This document shows, one piece after another, positions 17,401-24,579 of a stretch of DNA of 24,579 nucleotides. This stretch comes from a virus: IMG/VR virus record IMGVR_UViG_3300030451_001284, positions 1 to 24,579 of that record; one strand, written 5' to 3'. The notes beneath the pieces are model-generated. The model saw nothing but the letters and a program-made list of their open reading frames with translations. It searched no databases and was not told the origin of the DNA. The translations under genes were made by a program, and so were the position numbers. Position 1 is the stretch's first letter, and each line of letters opens with the position of its first letter.

Positions 17401-20400
17401 TATAAATTTACTAAATTGATTACTAAAGAATGGACTCCAGTTTCCATTCCAGTTACTAGATCCAAGTCCAAACTGTATATAAGATACTGTAGCTAAAGCT
17501 ATTTTTTCTTCTATAGGTAATGCTTCAAAATTATTTCTTTGATATTCTATTTCTTCTTCATTAAAATCTTTTTCTTTTAATCTTGATGATAAAGAAAATA
17601 AACCTTTATCTTCATCGTATATAATATTTTTAACTAATTTATTATTTTTACTTCTAGTTTTACCTTCAGCTATTTTAGTAACTAAAGCATTTTGTTCTTT
17701 TAACCAAGATGAAAATGTTTTAGTAGAGTTTGATTTTTTATATAATGATTTTACTGCAATTAAAATATTAATAATATTAGATTGATAATCTGCATTACCA
17801 ATATATTTTTCTAAAATATTTTCAGGTGTTTCTTGTTGTTTTTCTTCAGCTGATTTTTTTGCTAATCTTTCTATTAATTTAGCCTCAATAGTATTTGAAA
17901 ATACATTTAAATATTCTTGTATTGCATTTTCAGCTGAAGTAAATAATGGATTATTTTCTATAACTTCAGAAAAATTAAATAATTTAAATCCATTAGTATA
18001 AGATTCAAGTAAAGATATTAATTTATTTACATCAGTTGGAGTTTGCATAGATGCTTTTAAAAATGCAGTTACATCAAATGCATTCTTAGTAAAACTATCT
18101 ATGTTAGAAAAGAACTCTTGATGTTCTTTCATAAGATTTTTATCATGAGAAATTTTCTTATTAGTAATTTTATTTTCTTTTTGTAATTCTTTAAGTGCTT
18201 TAAAATATAATTTATTATATTCACCTGATTTTAATTTAACTGGATTTCTAATTTCTATTTCCTCACCATACTGATTATAATATGTATAAGGTTCTTCTTT
18301 TAACATTTTTTTCATACGCTGATTAATTGTAACAAAATCAGATTTTATAAATGTAATAATATCTCTAGTTCTTTTTGCTACTTGTGTAGAATAAAATTCT
18401 GAGTTCTCATTACTTAAATCAGTAGCAGTAATATTACTCATTACAAGTGAAGCAAACATGGATGCAGTATCACGATTTAAATTAGCAAAAAATAATCTAG
18501 GATCTTTATGATCATCTAGTGCAATGTTTAAAACTGTATCTAAAACTTTTTTAACACTTCTATAAGAAGCTAATTGTATTTGATGAGGAGATCGTAAAAG
18601 AATTTTATTACCATTTATATCTTCAAATTCAAAAGAAGCCTCATCTAATTTTACATCTATTATTCCATCTTCAGAAGCATTAACTGATAAGGCAGAATAC
18701 ATAGAGTTATATACAGCCATTATACCTATAACTTTATTTCTAATATAGTTTATTTCTGTAGCATGACCTATACCTTCTACTGTACCAAGTCTTAGTTTAG
18801 TAAGTATTGGATCAGATGTTCTATCTATCGCTTCATCAAAAGCATCTTTAGGTATTTCTCCTTGTTCATTATATAAATCAAATGCATCAGGATTAATCCA
18901 AGCCATATGCTCAAGTAATAAAGCTCTATTTTGCAAAGTGTTTTCGTCATTCTTTTTACTAAATGTAAATGCTAAATTAAAATTCTTACCCTTTGGATCT
19001 ATTTCTAATTCACCAGTTTCTTCATTTTTTCTATATATTCCTGCTGGTACATTATCATCAATTCTTCTATGCAATACTAAAGAGAATCCTTTGTCACCAT
19101 CAAGGTCTTCTCCCATACCTATTCTTATTCCATCATTAGGTATAGCGATATTTGAGTTAACAAATTTAGTACTAACAGGTTCATTTAATCTGTTAAAAGA
19201 ATGTGAAGCATATGATCCTGAGGGTACTCTTGTTCTATCAATAATTTCTCCAGGTATAATCCAATCACCGTTAGAGTCTTGATCGAGTTCATGCTCCATA
19301 ACATTTTTAAAGTCAGGCGTTCCATCTTCTTTAACCCAAAACATATCAGCATAAAATCTTTTATATGTTTTAATAAAATCAATAGCATCTTCTTTTTTCT
19401 TAAAAGGATTACCATTTTTATTAGTTTTAGTTGCGTATCTACCACCACGAATATTAGCATTTAATCTAGCTAACTTAACAACTTGTTGACCATTTGCAGT
19501 TTCTATTACATTATATCCTGGTAAACCAATACTGCCTTCACCAATTGTTTGAGTAGATATACGTTGCCCTATATGTTTAGATAATTCTTTTACATTAGAT
19601 AATAAACTCTTTAATATTTCAGAAGCAAATCTTGTATCATTTACTATATCTTCTCCGTTATTAGCAGACCGTTGCATTTGTGGACTAGAAAAAGAACCAG
19701 GTTTAAAATCTTTTCTAGGTTTAGCTAATCTTTGTTCTGCGGCTTGTCTTCTTAATTCAGCAGCTTTTGATCCTGCATTATCGTAATTAACTATTACTAG
19801 TTCTTCTTCTCCATCTTTATTTTCAATTTTATTTACAATAGGAGAAAATGGTAAATTTAAAGCAGCAAAGTGTGCCATTCTTTGACTAGGTATAGCACCT
19901 ACATGATCTGTAGAATTATCATGATGTAAGTCAACAGATATAATAAGGTTATTACCTTTATCATAAGTTACTATTTTGGCTGCTTCATTCTTTTTATAAT
20001 TAGTTTCTGGTATTATACTATACTTAGCACCTGACTCAAATACTACAGCTTCTATTTGGTTGTTTGCATTTTCTTTTTTACTGTTATGAGCATTAACATA
20101 ATCTAATATCTCTTTCATTTCAGGAATTGTTTCAGCTAGTAACTCTAAACTATGCCAGTTAACTTTAACTAAGTTTCTTTGATTACCATCTGTATTAGAT
20201 ATATGACCTTTAACATTATCATTTTCATCTAATAATCTTTCATCTTGAATGTCATCTAATTTAGATTGCGTAAATACAGCTAATCCATCAAAAGCATCAC
20301 TACCTTCATCAGCAATACTAGCTATTTCTGGTACACGAATAACATTTAATGAACCTTGATATGCTTCACCATCTGTTAATACTTGAGAAGTTCTAGCTAC

Positions 20401-23400
20401 AATATTTAAATAATTATATGCAACTAACTGATCAGCAGTTTTACCTTGTGCTTTTTTCTCTGATAACATATATGCAGATATGTCACCATGCATAGCTTGC
20501 ATTAATGCTGGAGTATTAACAGCATAATGCATATCTATTATATCTTTTTGAGAAATAGTAGATTGAGATAATATTTTATTTACAAGTTTTACAGGATCGG
20601 GATATAAATTTTTAGCATCATCACTTGCAAGTTTATTGATTATATCTTTAGCAAGCAAAGCAGCTTTTCTTATACCTTCTTTATCTATAGTAACTTCACC
20701 AGTAGATTGATCTACAGTACCATATAACTTTTGAATAATAAAAGGTGTAGCACTCTTTTCACCAAACCTACCCATATGATGTAAATAAACAGGCATACCT
20801 GCACTATTACTTAAGTTACCTCTTGCACTTTCTTTAAATACAAAGTTGATAGTTTCGACCATATCATCATAGCCAAATTGTCCTGTATCTTTGTCATACT
20901 CAAATCCATCAAGGAATTGAATAAATCTAAATTTCATTTTTTCTGCTTGTTCTTCTGTAAAACCAAAGTCTTTAAATAATTGATTAAATAAATTATCAAA
21001 GTGAGAATCACCTCTAACTGCAGATTTTTGAGAGCCTTCTACATTTGTAAACATAGGAGAGTTTTTAAGTATACCTAAATCAGATTCCATTATAGCTCTA
21101 GTTATAGAGTTTGCTCTACCAAAGCTTTGTTCTCTAAAGTTTCTATCTCCCTTTTTGCCAACACTTTCTCTAGCACCATCTAATATAGTATCTCTAATTA
21201 CTCTTGTTTTCTTTGGATTTTTTAAATCTTCTGATTTAATTAATAGCATTGTCTTAACAATAAGATTGTCATTCTTATCATTTATATCCACAAGTAAATC
21301 AGAACTAACACCAGTATATTGTTCTACTATTTTAAATATCTGACTTATATCTACTTCATCTATTTTATCTTTTGCTATTATCTCTAATAAAATATTATTG
21401 TATTCATCTCTAGTAATAGGATTGTCATCTGATTCTGTAGAGTTAGCTATAATTTCTTTTAATAAATCAACACTATTTGAAACACCCATTTTTTCTAAGT
21501 TGCCATCTTTATCTTTAAACAGTTTAAAGAATCTGTATGTGTGTAAAGATTTATTTGACTTATCAAACTTTAGAATAGACTTATAAGTCATACGTTCTTT
21601 TGTATCTACTCTTTCTCCTGTAGCAGTTGTCTTAATACCATTACCTATATCTCTAAGTAATATAGCAGTAGAGTTTGTTTGTTCTGTATTTAAGAAATCT
21701 TTCCAAGCTTCTTCAGAAGAAATAGCTGTTTTAAACCAATTAGTAAAAGATATATCTCTAATTATTCTTCTACCATTTTTGTTTCCTTTTCTTTTAATTA
21801 TTTCTAATGCTATTTCATTTTTAAAATAATAAATCTCTGCATGATCACTATCAAATTCCATATCAGAATTTAATGACTCAGTTAAATCTTCAGCTAACTC
21901 ACGAAGTTTTTGTTCATTAGTCATGTCATCAGAAAATAAATTAAATAATAATTGACCATCTGATGTTCCATCAAAGCTTGACATACTATAAGTAATGTTA
22001 GGATTAGTTGTATGTATTCTTCGTATAACTGCTTTGATTTTACCGAATGTTAATGTTTCGTTTTCGTATTCTTTATTTAATATATTTAATACTTTTTTAG
22101 CTAACTCTTCTTGTTCTACTGTAAGAACACCGCTTTTAATTTGTTGCTCAACAACTTTAATAGCTTCTTCTTTAGCCTTCTTAACTTTTCTAGATTGTCT
22201 TTTTAATTTTTTAGCAGGAGTATCAGGTTGTTCTTCTAAGAATTTTTCTACTGCTTTTTTACCTTTAGATTGTTGTTCATCAAGTTCATCAGAAACTTTT
22301 TCTGATTTATAATCATCCATTTTATTTTTAAGATTATCTTTTGTTTTACCAGAATAAGAAGCTAATACTGCTTTATCCATAACCTTTAAATCAGATTCTG
22401 TTAATATATCTATTAAATTTAAAACAGTATTATTAGCAGCTCTAGATTGTTCACCATATAAACCTTGAGTAATAGCTATGAATGCTTCAAACCCACTAGT
22501 ATTATCTAGATAGTTTAATATCTCTTTAGCTTGATCTACATTGCCAGATATAGTTCCTTCTATAATATTAGAAGCTCTTATTTTAAATCTATTAATAGCT
22601 TGTGTTACAAATTTGTTTTCTTTTTTAGTTAAGTTTTTATTCTGATAATTTATTTCAAGAGCCTCTTCTTCAATAACTCTTGCGCCTTCTAGTAAATTAT
22701 CTTCATCACTAGTAAATGCACTAACACCACCAATAACAATTTCATTATTAAGATTTCTTGCTTGAATAACAGCAACTCCACCTTTAGATATTTGTCTACC
22801 ACCAGCGTTAATATCTGAATCAGCCATTAATAAAGTAGAGTTAGCATATGATATTTTTAAATCTGGATTATTAACTAATTCATTTAATATAGAGTTAACT
22901 AAATTATCTAATCTTTTATCAGTTAATCTAATTAAATCTTTACCTTTTTGTTTTGAAGTAGTAGGAGATATTATTCCTCCTCTTTCATTAATTTGATCTT
23001 TAAATTCTTTTATTGCTTGTGCTTTTTTTTCTTTAAAATTTTTACCTGGACTTATTCTAATTTGTTCAGCAAGTTTTTTTAAAGATGAAATATCTAATTC
23101 TGATTTATTATCTATAACAGATTGATCAAGTTCATTGATAGATGAAGATGTTTCAACAATTGTTTGACTTTCTAATACTTGTTTTAATTCTGGTCTTTTT
23201 TCTATTAACTCAGCTTTTCTTTTAGCATCTATTCTAAATGCTTGAGTTACAAACTGACCTCTATCTGTTTCTTGTAATTGAACTCCTGCTATTTGTTTTT
23301 TACCTTTTGCAAAACTAAAAGGTTTTAAATCACCTGAAACAATTAATTCATCAAGTGCTTCAGCACTTTCTTTAGTATCTGCAAATCTTACTACAATTGA

Positions 23401-24579
23401 TTGACTTACTATTTCCTTAATAGCTTTTTTATCTGCAATTGCTTGTGGCATAGGAACTTTTTTTATAGTTCCATCAGGTTGTGTTTCATCTACTGTTTCA
23501 TTTTCTTGTAATTCAGCAGATCTTCTATCTACTTGGTCCACTAATTCTTGAACATTTCTAATACCTAATCCTCTATTAATTAGATAATCTTGTTGTCTTC
23601 CTGGTCTAAGAATTGCACCAACTATACCTTTTTGATACCACTTTTTATTTTTACCAAATTGAAAGATAGAGTTTACTACTCCTTCTGTTTCATCAAACGC
23701 ATCTGCTAAATCTTTAAGTTCTGCAGTTCCACCTCTTTGAAATTTTATATAGTTATTAATTGTTTCTAATTCTTTTTCAAACTCAGTACCTAATTTGTTA
23801 CCTCTTAGTTTGTTAATTACACCTACACCAGCAGGAAGAATACCTACTGATATTAATATAGCAGCAGCTTGATCTGGATATTTAACAGGAAATAATACTG
23901 AATCAAGTATACCTTCAGCATAAGTCATTCCTCTTTCTTCACGACTATCTTTTTCTAAGTCGAGAATAGAACTTGCTACCATTTCAATATACTCTTCAGA
24001 AGCTTCTTCTAATACGCCACCTATTTGAGTTGTGTTTCTAAACTCTTTAAAGAACTTACCTCTACCAGCAAGAGCCATACCTACAGAATCTTCTTTAAAA
24101 AATTTATCTACTCTTTTAGCAACTGTACTACCACCAATAACTCTAGCTACTGATGTATCTGCAATTTTAGCAACAGCAGTAGATATTCCTTTTTGTATTC
24201 CAGTAGCTTTAATTAATTTACTTGCGTATTCAAAACCAACTGTTTCTACTAAAACTGCAAGAGCAGCTTGTGCTTCTCTTCTTGCAAGGTCAGTCATGTT
24301 TGTTTCATCAAACTCAAACTCACCTGTTGCTTCATTAAAAGTTACTGATTCTAATTCTTCTTGTCTTAAATCTTTAAATACTTGAGGTTGTTGTGTACCT
24401 AAAGCTAAACCACCAATAGTTAGTCTTCCTCGTTTTGATTTTAAAAAGTTTTCAGCATTTGCTTGAAATTGTTCTGCCATAGAAGTTTTAAGGAAAAGAG
24501 CTTTATCTTTACTTTTAGGTAAAAATCTTTTATCTGCTTGTTCTAAAATATATTGAGCTTGTTCTTTTGTTATTCTAAA
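11461..24579 (-). CDS. Giant multi-domain virion-type protein with an RNA polymerase-like core (partial, N-terminus off the right edge)
   Basis: One reading frame runs from the stop at 11461 to the right edge, 4372 sense codons. The first ATG in view (24480, residue 1 in this annotation) has no ribosome site, and the 33 codons before it read as normal protein (ITKEQAQYILEQADKRF), so the real start is outside. Order of parts: helical N-terminus with a hydrophobic segment near 201-225; charged coiled-coil region about 730-800; RNA polymerase-like core about 1361-2011; helical region to 2550; HExxH module about 2646-2747; ADP-ribosyltransferase-like region about 3074-3177; helical, membrane-prone C-terminus. 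Such giant phage proteins (large polyvalent proteins, crAss-like gp66, N4 virion polymerase) are packaged in the particle and injected. Five small genes follow it in the same operon. The ORF is certain; domain functions are inferred. Confidence 0.9.
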   Translation of the reverse strand, partial: FRITKEQAQYILEQADKRFLPKSKDKALFLKTSMAEQFQANAENFLKSKRGRLTIGGLALGTQQPQVFKDLRQEELESVTFNEATGEFEFDETNMTDLARREAQAALAVLVETVGFEYASKLIKATGIQKGISTAVAKIADTSVARVIGGSTVAKRVDKFFKEDSVGMALAGRGKFFKEFRNTTQIGGVLEEASEEYIEMVASSILDLEKDSREERGMTYAEGILDSVLFPVKYPDQAAAILISVGILPAGVGVINKLRGNKLGTEFEKELETINNYIKFQRGGTAELKDLADAFDETEGVVNSIFQFGKNKKWYQKGIVGAILRPGRQQDYLINRGLGIRNVQELVDQVDRRSAELQENETVDETQPDGTIKKVPMPQAIADKKAIKEIVSQSIVVRFADTKESAEALDELIVSGDLKPFSFAKGKKQIAGVQLQETDRGQFVTQAFRIDAKRKAELIEKRPELKQVLESQTIVETSSSINELDQSVIDNKSELDISSLKKLAEQIRISPGKNFKEKKAQAIKEFKDQINERGGIISPTTSKQKGKDLIRLTDKRLDNLVNSILNELVNNPDLKISYANSTLLMADSDINAGGRQISKGGVAVIQARNLNNEIVIGGVSAFTSDEDNLLEGARVIEEEALEINYQNKNLTKKENKFVTQAINRFKIRASNIIEGTISGNVDQAKEILNYLDNTSGFEAFIAITQGLYGEQSRAANNTVLNLIDILTESDLKVMDKAVLASYSGKTKDNLKNKMDDYKSEKVSDELDEQQSKGKKAVEKFLEEQPDTPAKKLKRQSRKVKKAKEEAIKVVEQQIKSGVLTVEQEELAKKVLNILNKEYENETLTFGKIKAVIRRIHTTNPNITYSMSSFDGTSDGQLLFNLFSDDMTNEQKLRELAEDLTESLNSDMEFDSDHAEIYYFKNEIALEIIKRKGNKNGRRIIRDISFTNWFKTAISSEEAWKDFLNTEQTNSTAILLRDIGNGIKTTATGERVDTKERMTYKSILKFDKSNKSLHTYRFFKLFKDKDGNLEKMGVSNSVDLLKEIIANSTESDDNPITRDEYNNILLEIIAKDKIDEVDISQIFKIVEQYTGVSSDLLVDINDKNDNLIVKTMLLIKSEDLKNPKKTRVIRDTILDGARESVGKKGDRNFREQSFGRANSITRAIMESDLGILKNSPMFTNVEGSQKSAVRGDSHFDNLFNQLFKDFGFTEEQAEKMKFRFIQFLDGFEYDKDTGQFGYDDMVETINFVFKESARGNLSNSAGMPVYLHHMGRFGEKSATPFIIQKLYGTVDQSTGEVTIDKEGIRKAALLAKDIINKLASDDAKNLYPDPVKLVNKILSQSTISQKDIIDMHYAVNTPALMQAMHGDISAYMLSEKKAQGKTADQLVAYNYLNIVARTSQVLTDGEAYQGSLNVIRVPEIASIADEGSDAFDGLAVFTQSKLDDIQDERLLDENDNVKGHISNTDGNQRNLVKVNWHSLELLAETIPEMKEILDYVNAHNSKKENANNQIEAVVFESGAKYSIIPETNYKKNEAAKIVTYDKGNNLIISVDLHHDNSTDHVGAIPSQRMAHFAALNLPFSPIVNKIENKDGEEELVIVNYDNAGSKAAELRRQAAEQRLAKPRKDFKPGSFSSPQMQRSANNGEDIVNDTRFASEILKSLLSNVKELSKHIGQRISTQTIGEGSIGLPGYNVIETANGQQVVKLARLNANIRGGRYATKTNKNGNPFKKKEDAIDFIKTYKRFYADMFWVKEDGTPDFKNVMEHELDQDSNGDWIIPGEIIDRTRVPSGSYASHSFNRLNEPVSTKFVNSNIAIPNDGIRIGMGEDLDGDKGFSLVLHRRIDDNVPAGIYRKNEETGELEIDPKGKNFNLAFTFSKKNDENTLQNRALLLEHMAWINPDAFDLYNEQGEIPKDAFDEAIDRTSDPILTKLRLGTVEGIGHATEINYIRNKVIGIMAVYNSMYSALSVNASEDGIIDVKLDEASFEFEDINGNKILLRSPHQIQLASYRSVKKVLDTVLNIALDDHKDPRLFFANLNRDTASMFASLVMSNITATDLSNENSEFYSTQVAKRTRDIITFIKSDFVTINQRMKKMLKEEPYTYYNQYGEEIEIRNPVKLKSGEYNKLYFKALKELQKENKITNKKISHDKNLMKEHQEFFSNIDSFTKNAFDVTAFLKASMQTPTDVNKLISLLESYTNGFKLFNFSEVIENNPLFTSAENAIQEYLNVFSNTIEAKLIERLAKKSAEEKQQETPENILEKYIGNADYQSNIINILIAVKSLYKKSNSTKTFSSWLKEQNALVTKIAEGKTRSKNNKLVKNIIYDEDKGLFSLSSRLKEKDFNEEEIEYQRNNFEALPIEEKIALATVSYIQFGLGSSNWNGNWSPFFSNQFSKFINEGMPLAINSYINLSDLSRNLEALQDAVISGSTYKITGEFLNIFPSFNRFAKEQVDEAQPELDLETPTTNTKDLIEREISKTEIKKQDLESLVKESKRFGGKIKSMPVIVQTNLARNIQIQKRKGAETVIINYSQIAREYQNNRTDGFEFNNITRYSEYLLEKAKLIFNGMSDADAKAAAYKNINPLSDRIDEDITYSMISLDRIKDPSAVAFAEEQIKELEEMGLDIEEIFLRTGLYRWGPDGKIRYELDDSKAKFKYKVTTPGKIGRFKSILRPLEMKIDTGTARLEEILNHPNLFEIYPELKNIKVISMGSFTSFNKPLGEYTHKTHLSSAIIKLNFSRPSIDENGKNILIPATEEELLSTLLHEIQHAIQDVSGFTELGSNTNNERIKLIRQLGRQKDEIEHKAIKLSAMSELEEKAYYEMITSPETKELARGKMYEMILRTLDRSEIDRYNELDAIIKNLYERENAFTKNKYIENVLYTKYRGELGEVEAKIVEKRLKLSPRAKRKITPFDTAVQTFREENLITKDGTMQDILDIGSKLPSYKRMVESEVESKNMTYSISVDKDLTLGLTDHMSFNKDFANVQVLPPNLIKALAKNGIEIPPEGTRIHFNSILDAFIEQHKGSKFSSTKSPIPKAYKNDMIKQTAESVKNVLKDLPNLGDLPGNIQSQIVINYNNINKNILRQINNGTYNLAIESILKIQDKDKAEYLAQVIIQGLKKGKGFDQFLFHRSSERISIVEEGLGAGGVTPFAPIDDYGYGDMVYVFNRSDLPSDSSGGDVSLSNVVLQPVAVFHMSALGDEVVEKYYYDYGNRAQEGGDGPQPYFPFGEDFTKKMEEEADLYNYIIDFNKKMRRSADDRAKELEFNKLLDSLVEYNAFKQSIDNVSNDKAPSVLLQTQRATKGISELEAREYILSNNIDEELASYEIDIADIMGTPGDQYKTINRIESAEDFALLGQVKKVIRLVNGVPTKFQLTNKTVEEVKEPTEISYSFATFDKVLETSSLLNNMSPAYGSQEMQKALLKATREGKVLINLGRAARTVLLMETGSANYMDPKDLEANKKIMDERKKTGKYKPVKKVKIIKKTRDSNQRGIELRKAFTLFLEHYKDPNVDWRKVRILEVDQAKEKERLAEQERTGKVVKRNPSDAIGRTVGEVFTEWQFWKEENAPHLIDVSDTDALYEKLNKIFGDQYDALESISGYIGELWFAKRSNYVPHEYEPLEKEKKFTQFEKETARQEKARKYNTYLEAFLTKGLVPKNLDLAALLDNYSVEVSKVVRNRIGVSAMAQVSDEDMLPMMLIDGIERMGVMTEQSAHVIANRLEKAISFIKPEHKFTTPKNINGFKRLNDLTGELKGDLNPKKLGYEIVDTGFASLGVAYVKKGDPVKLMGHIFADQREFKTRFRSKAYNALLSLNHIAKSMSISLSLFHPFALVESLIALDGITGLEKRGVFKGNLIFNPIRTYKDIMAEYRATILNPEYSREWVEAGMGFDTGRSPDIDYAMVHEGFINKANKMIQSKNLISKGFGHGMRTVANLKWQSDRLLWEVMLPGMKLYAANRLFSVELARRTDVYGDIIDEKKLREEISEYLNDAFGGQEWEKYMWANPRMRKHLHLLMFAPDWTLSALNVAGVTHIDSLNKAIGSPTSELHARNRMTRYWGAFGGIVLIGIPNVIQALIYGLAKATGNDDEDDEMFSFNNEKGHKLHIDMTPLWRTMGIYEHIGKTRQRRTYMAFGKQAFEVFGPKGWLRNPVDTALGKSSIGAKIAMEQMFGIIKPGWQVPWADTPFLESWFAANGNIYDGRASFIVRKFIPLSLQTLIDAKGDPTRAKPLSFFAPMKLGKSGFAAKKEIAEVMDAYVKDGFKANIKGLVKEEPFLQNLVSDIVQAAEINGYDPREVFKGGVSMARARYYKDFYLALEEGDEKGMAKNALYLQKLKTSFQDLKRSVEGRLEDSGRKLDIEKKIKLNTAWAKAWKRATQQ
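12330..13190 (-). other. Helical C-terminal module with membrane-prone segments in the giant protein
   Basis: Residues about 3764-4051 include SISLSLFHPFALVESLIAL, a long helix with WQSDRLLWEVMLPGMKLYAANRLF, then YLNDAFGGQEWEKYMWANP and HLLMFAPDWTLSALNVAG, and a hydrophobic span with GGIVLIGIPNVIQALIYGLA (about 4023-4042). I recall the NDAFGG...APDWT pattern from the C-termini of many giant phage proteins (large polyvalent protein domains). The function is unknown; membrane or virion-core association fits. Confidence 0.5.
14416..14430 (-). repeat. ISYSF boundary motif 4
   Basis: Residues 3351-3355, in EISYSFATFDK, after the possible ART-like module and before the helical C-terminal third. 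Confidence 0.45.
14950..15260 (-). other. Possible ADP-ribosyltransferase-like module in the giant protein
   Basis: Residues about 3074-3177 contain FLFHRSSERISIVEEGLG, then YGYGDMVYVFNRSDLPSD and VVLQPVAVFHMSAL. The order of a strand with H-R, a glycine-rich turn and YGDMVYVF recalls NAD-binding ART folds common in such phage proteins. No decisive R-S-E triad can be assigned by eye, so this stays tentative. Confidence 0.3.
15709..15723 (-). repeat. MTYSI boundary motif 3
   Basis: Residues 2920-2924, in NMTYSISVDKD, between the HExxH module and the possible ART-like module. Confidence 0.5.
16240..16545 (-). other. HExxH metallopeptidase module in the giant protein
   Basis: HEIQHAIQ places a zincin HExxH at residues 2727-2731 (bases 16288-16302), followed by SGFTELGSN. 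Before it come HPNLFEIYPELKNIKV and a strand-rich stretch with THLSSAIIKLNF. The set resembles the peptidase-like domain of large polyvalent phage proteins (LPD type). It could process the giant protein itself or attack host proteins after injection. Confidence 0.7.
16804..16818 (-). repeat. ITYSM boundary motif 2
   Basis: Residues 2555-2559, in DITYSMISLDR, between the helical region after the polymerase-like core and the HExxH module. Confidence 0.5.
18450..20400 (-). other. Single-chain DPBB RNA polymerase-like core in the giant protein
   Basis: Several spaced motifs agree with two-barrel polymerases of the YonO/crAss gp66 kind. TDGEAYQG lies at 1369-1376. VVFESGAKYS has a lysine at 1486 where the first barrel carries a catalytic lysine. 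SVDLHHDNSTDHVGAIPSQR follows. RVPSGSYASHS (from 1751) leads to IAIPNDGIRIGMGEDLDGDK, whose DLDGD (1792-1796) corresponds to the metal-binding D-x-D-G-D loop of cellular beta-prime subunits. After it come NKVIGIMAVYNS and IALDDHKDPRLFFANLNRDT, as in remembered relatives. If active, it would let the virion bring its own transcription machinery. A degenerate or structural derivative cannot be excluded by eye. Confidence 0.65.
21982..21996 (-). repeat. ITYSM boundary motif 1
   Basis: Residues 829-833 of the giant protein, in NITYSMSSFDG, directly after the charged helical region and before the polymerase-like half. Confidence 0.5.
23806..23880 (-). other. Hydrophobic segment near the N-terminus of the giant protein
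   Basis: Residues about 201-225 contain AAAILISVGILPAGVGVI, long enough to cross a membrane. It follows a glutamate-rich helix (GGVLEEASEEYIEMVASS), an arrangement I have seen near the N-terminus of other giant phage virion proteins. It could help the protein enter the host membrane during ejection; this is inference. Confidence 0.45.

Noticed and set aside
19185-19460. Second minus-strand frame of 91 codons inside the giant gene
   Set aside because: It is a shadow in another frame of the polymerase-like region, with runs of low-complexity residues and no start signal.
11813-24385. Many plus-strand open frames opposite the giant gene
   Set aside because: They are Ser/Leu/Phe/Ile-rich antisense shadows of AT-rich coding sequence; none has a convincing ribosome site or recognisable protein.
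11461-24579. T7/N4-type single-subunit RNA polymerase in the giant protein
   Set aside because: I found no palm motifs of that family; the DLDGD loop and its surroundings fit the two-barrel polymerases better.
11461-24579. Assignment of the phage to the crAss-like group
   Set aside because: Only the giant polymerase-like protein points that way; the riboswitch, YRG gene and replication block do not resemble crAss-like genomes as I know them, and no capsid or large terminase is in view.
1-24579. tRNA genes, CRISPR arrays, insertion sequences and attachment sites
   Set aside because: Reading both strands gave no cloverleaf, no regularly spaced repeats, no transposase and no integrase-linked direct repeats.

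Overview
The window is a piece of an AT-rich (roughly 30% G+C by eye) tailed double-stranded DNA bacteriophage, or a prophage or metagenomic contig of one. It carries a terminase-small-subunit-like gene, an ERF annealing protein, a DnaB-type helicase, PD-(D/E)XK nucleases, many overlapping small genes, and a giant virion-type polypeptide. No rRNA, tRNA, transposase, integrase or CRISPR array is visible. No stretch longer than 300 bases lacks a gene. The host cannot be fixed from sequence. A glutamine-type riboswitch driving a short YRG-repeat (DUF4278-like) protein is, from what is known of both families, typical of cyanobacteria, their phages and marine metagenomes, so an aquatic phage, possibly a cyanophage, is the best guess.

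Layout. (1) Positions 1-417, minus strand: the start of a terminase-small-subunit-like gene that runs off the left edge. (2) Positions 462-9279, plus strand: an early/replication block. It holds a zinc-ribbon protein, a terminator, a three-gene set (MoxR-like AAA+ ATPase, unknown helical protein, VWA/HExxH protein), a RecB/Cas4-like nuclease, two small proteins, an ERF annealing protein, DnaB helicase, a small unknown protein and a nuclease-fold protein. A compact promoter - glutamine riboswitch - YRG peptide - terminator cassette follows, then four very small genes, three of them membrane peptides. (3) Positions 9306-24579, minus strand: five short overlapping genes (two small unknowns, a four-CxxC zinc protein, a calcineurin-like phosphoesterase, a DUF5664 dNTP-hydrolase-like protein) lying downstream of one enormous reading frame.

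The giant frame fills more than half of the window. It is open to the right edge: 33 sense codons precede the first ATG, so at least 4372 residues are visible and the true start is outside. It looks like an injected, multi-domain virion protein of the large polyvalent protein kind. Its centre carries motifs that I read as a single-chain, two-barrel (DPBB) RNA polymerase core, including a DLDGD metal loop. It is followed by an HExxH metallopeptidase module, a possible ADP-ribosyltransferase-like module and a helical, membrane-prone C-terminal module. Four near-identical (I/M)(T/S)YS(M/I/F) motifs fall between these modules and may be processing sites or linkers.

Working model (inference): the giant protein enters the cell with the DNA and may transcribe the early block. 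The plus-strand genes then replicate and recombine the genome, while the riboswitch cassette senses host nitrogen status. The minus-strand block would be the late, virion-related operon.
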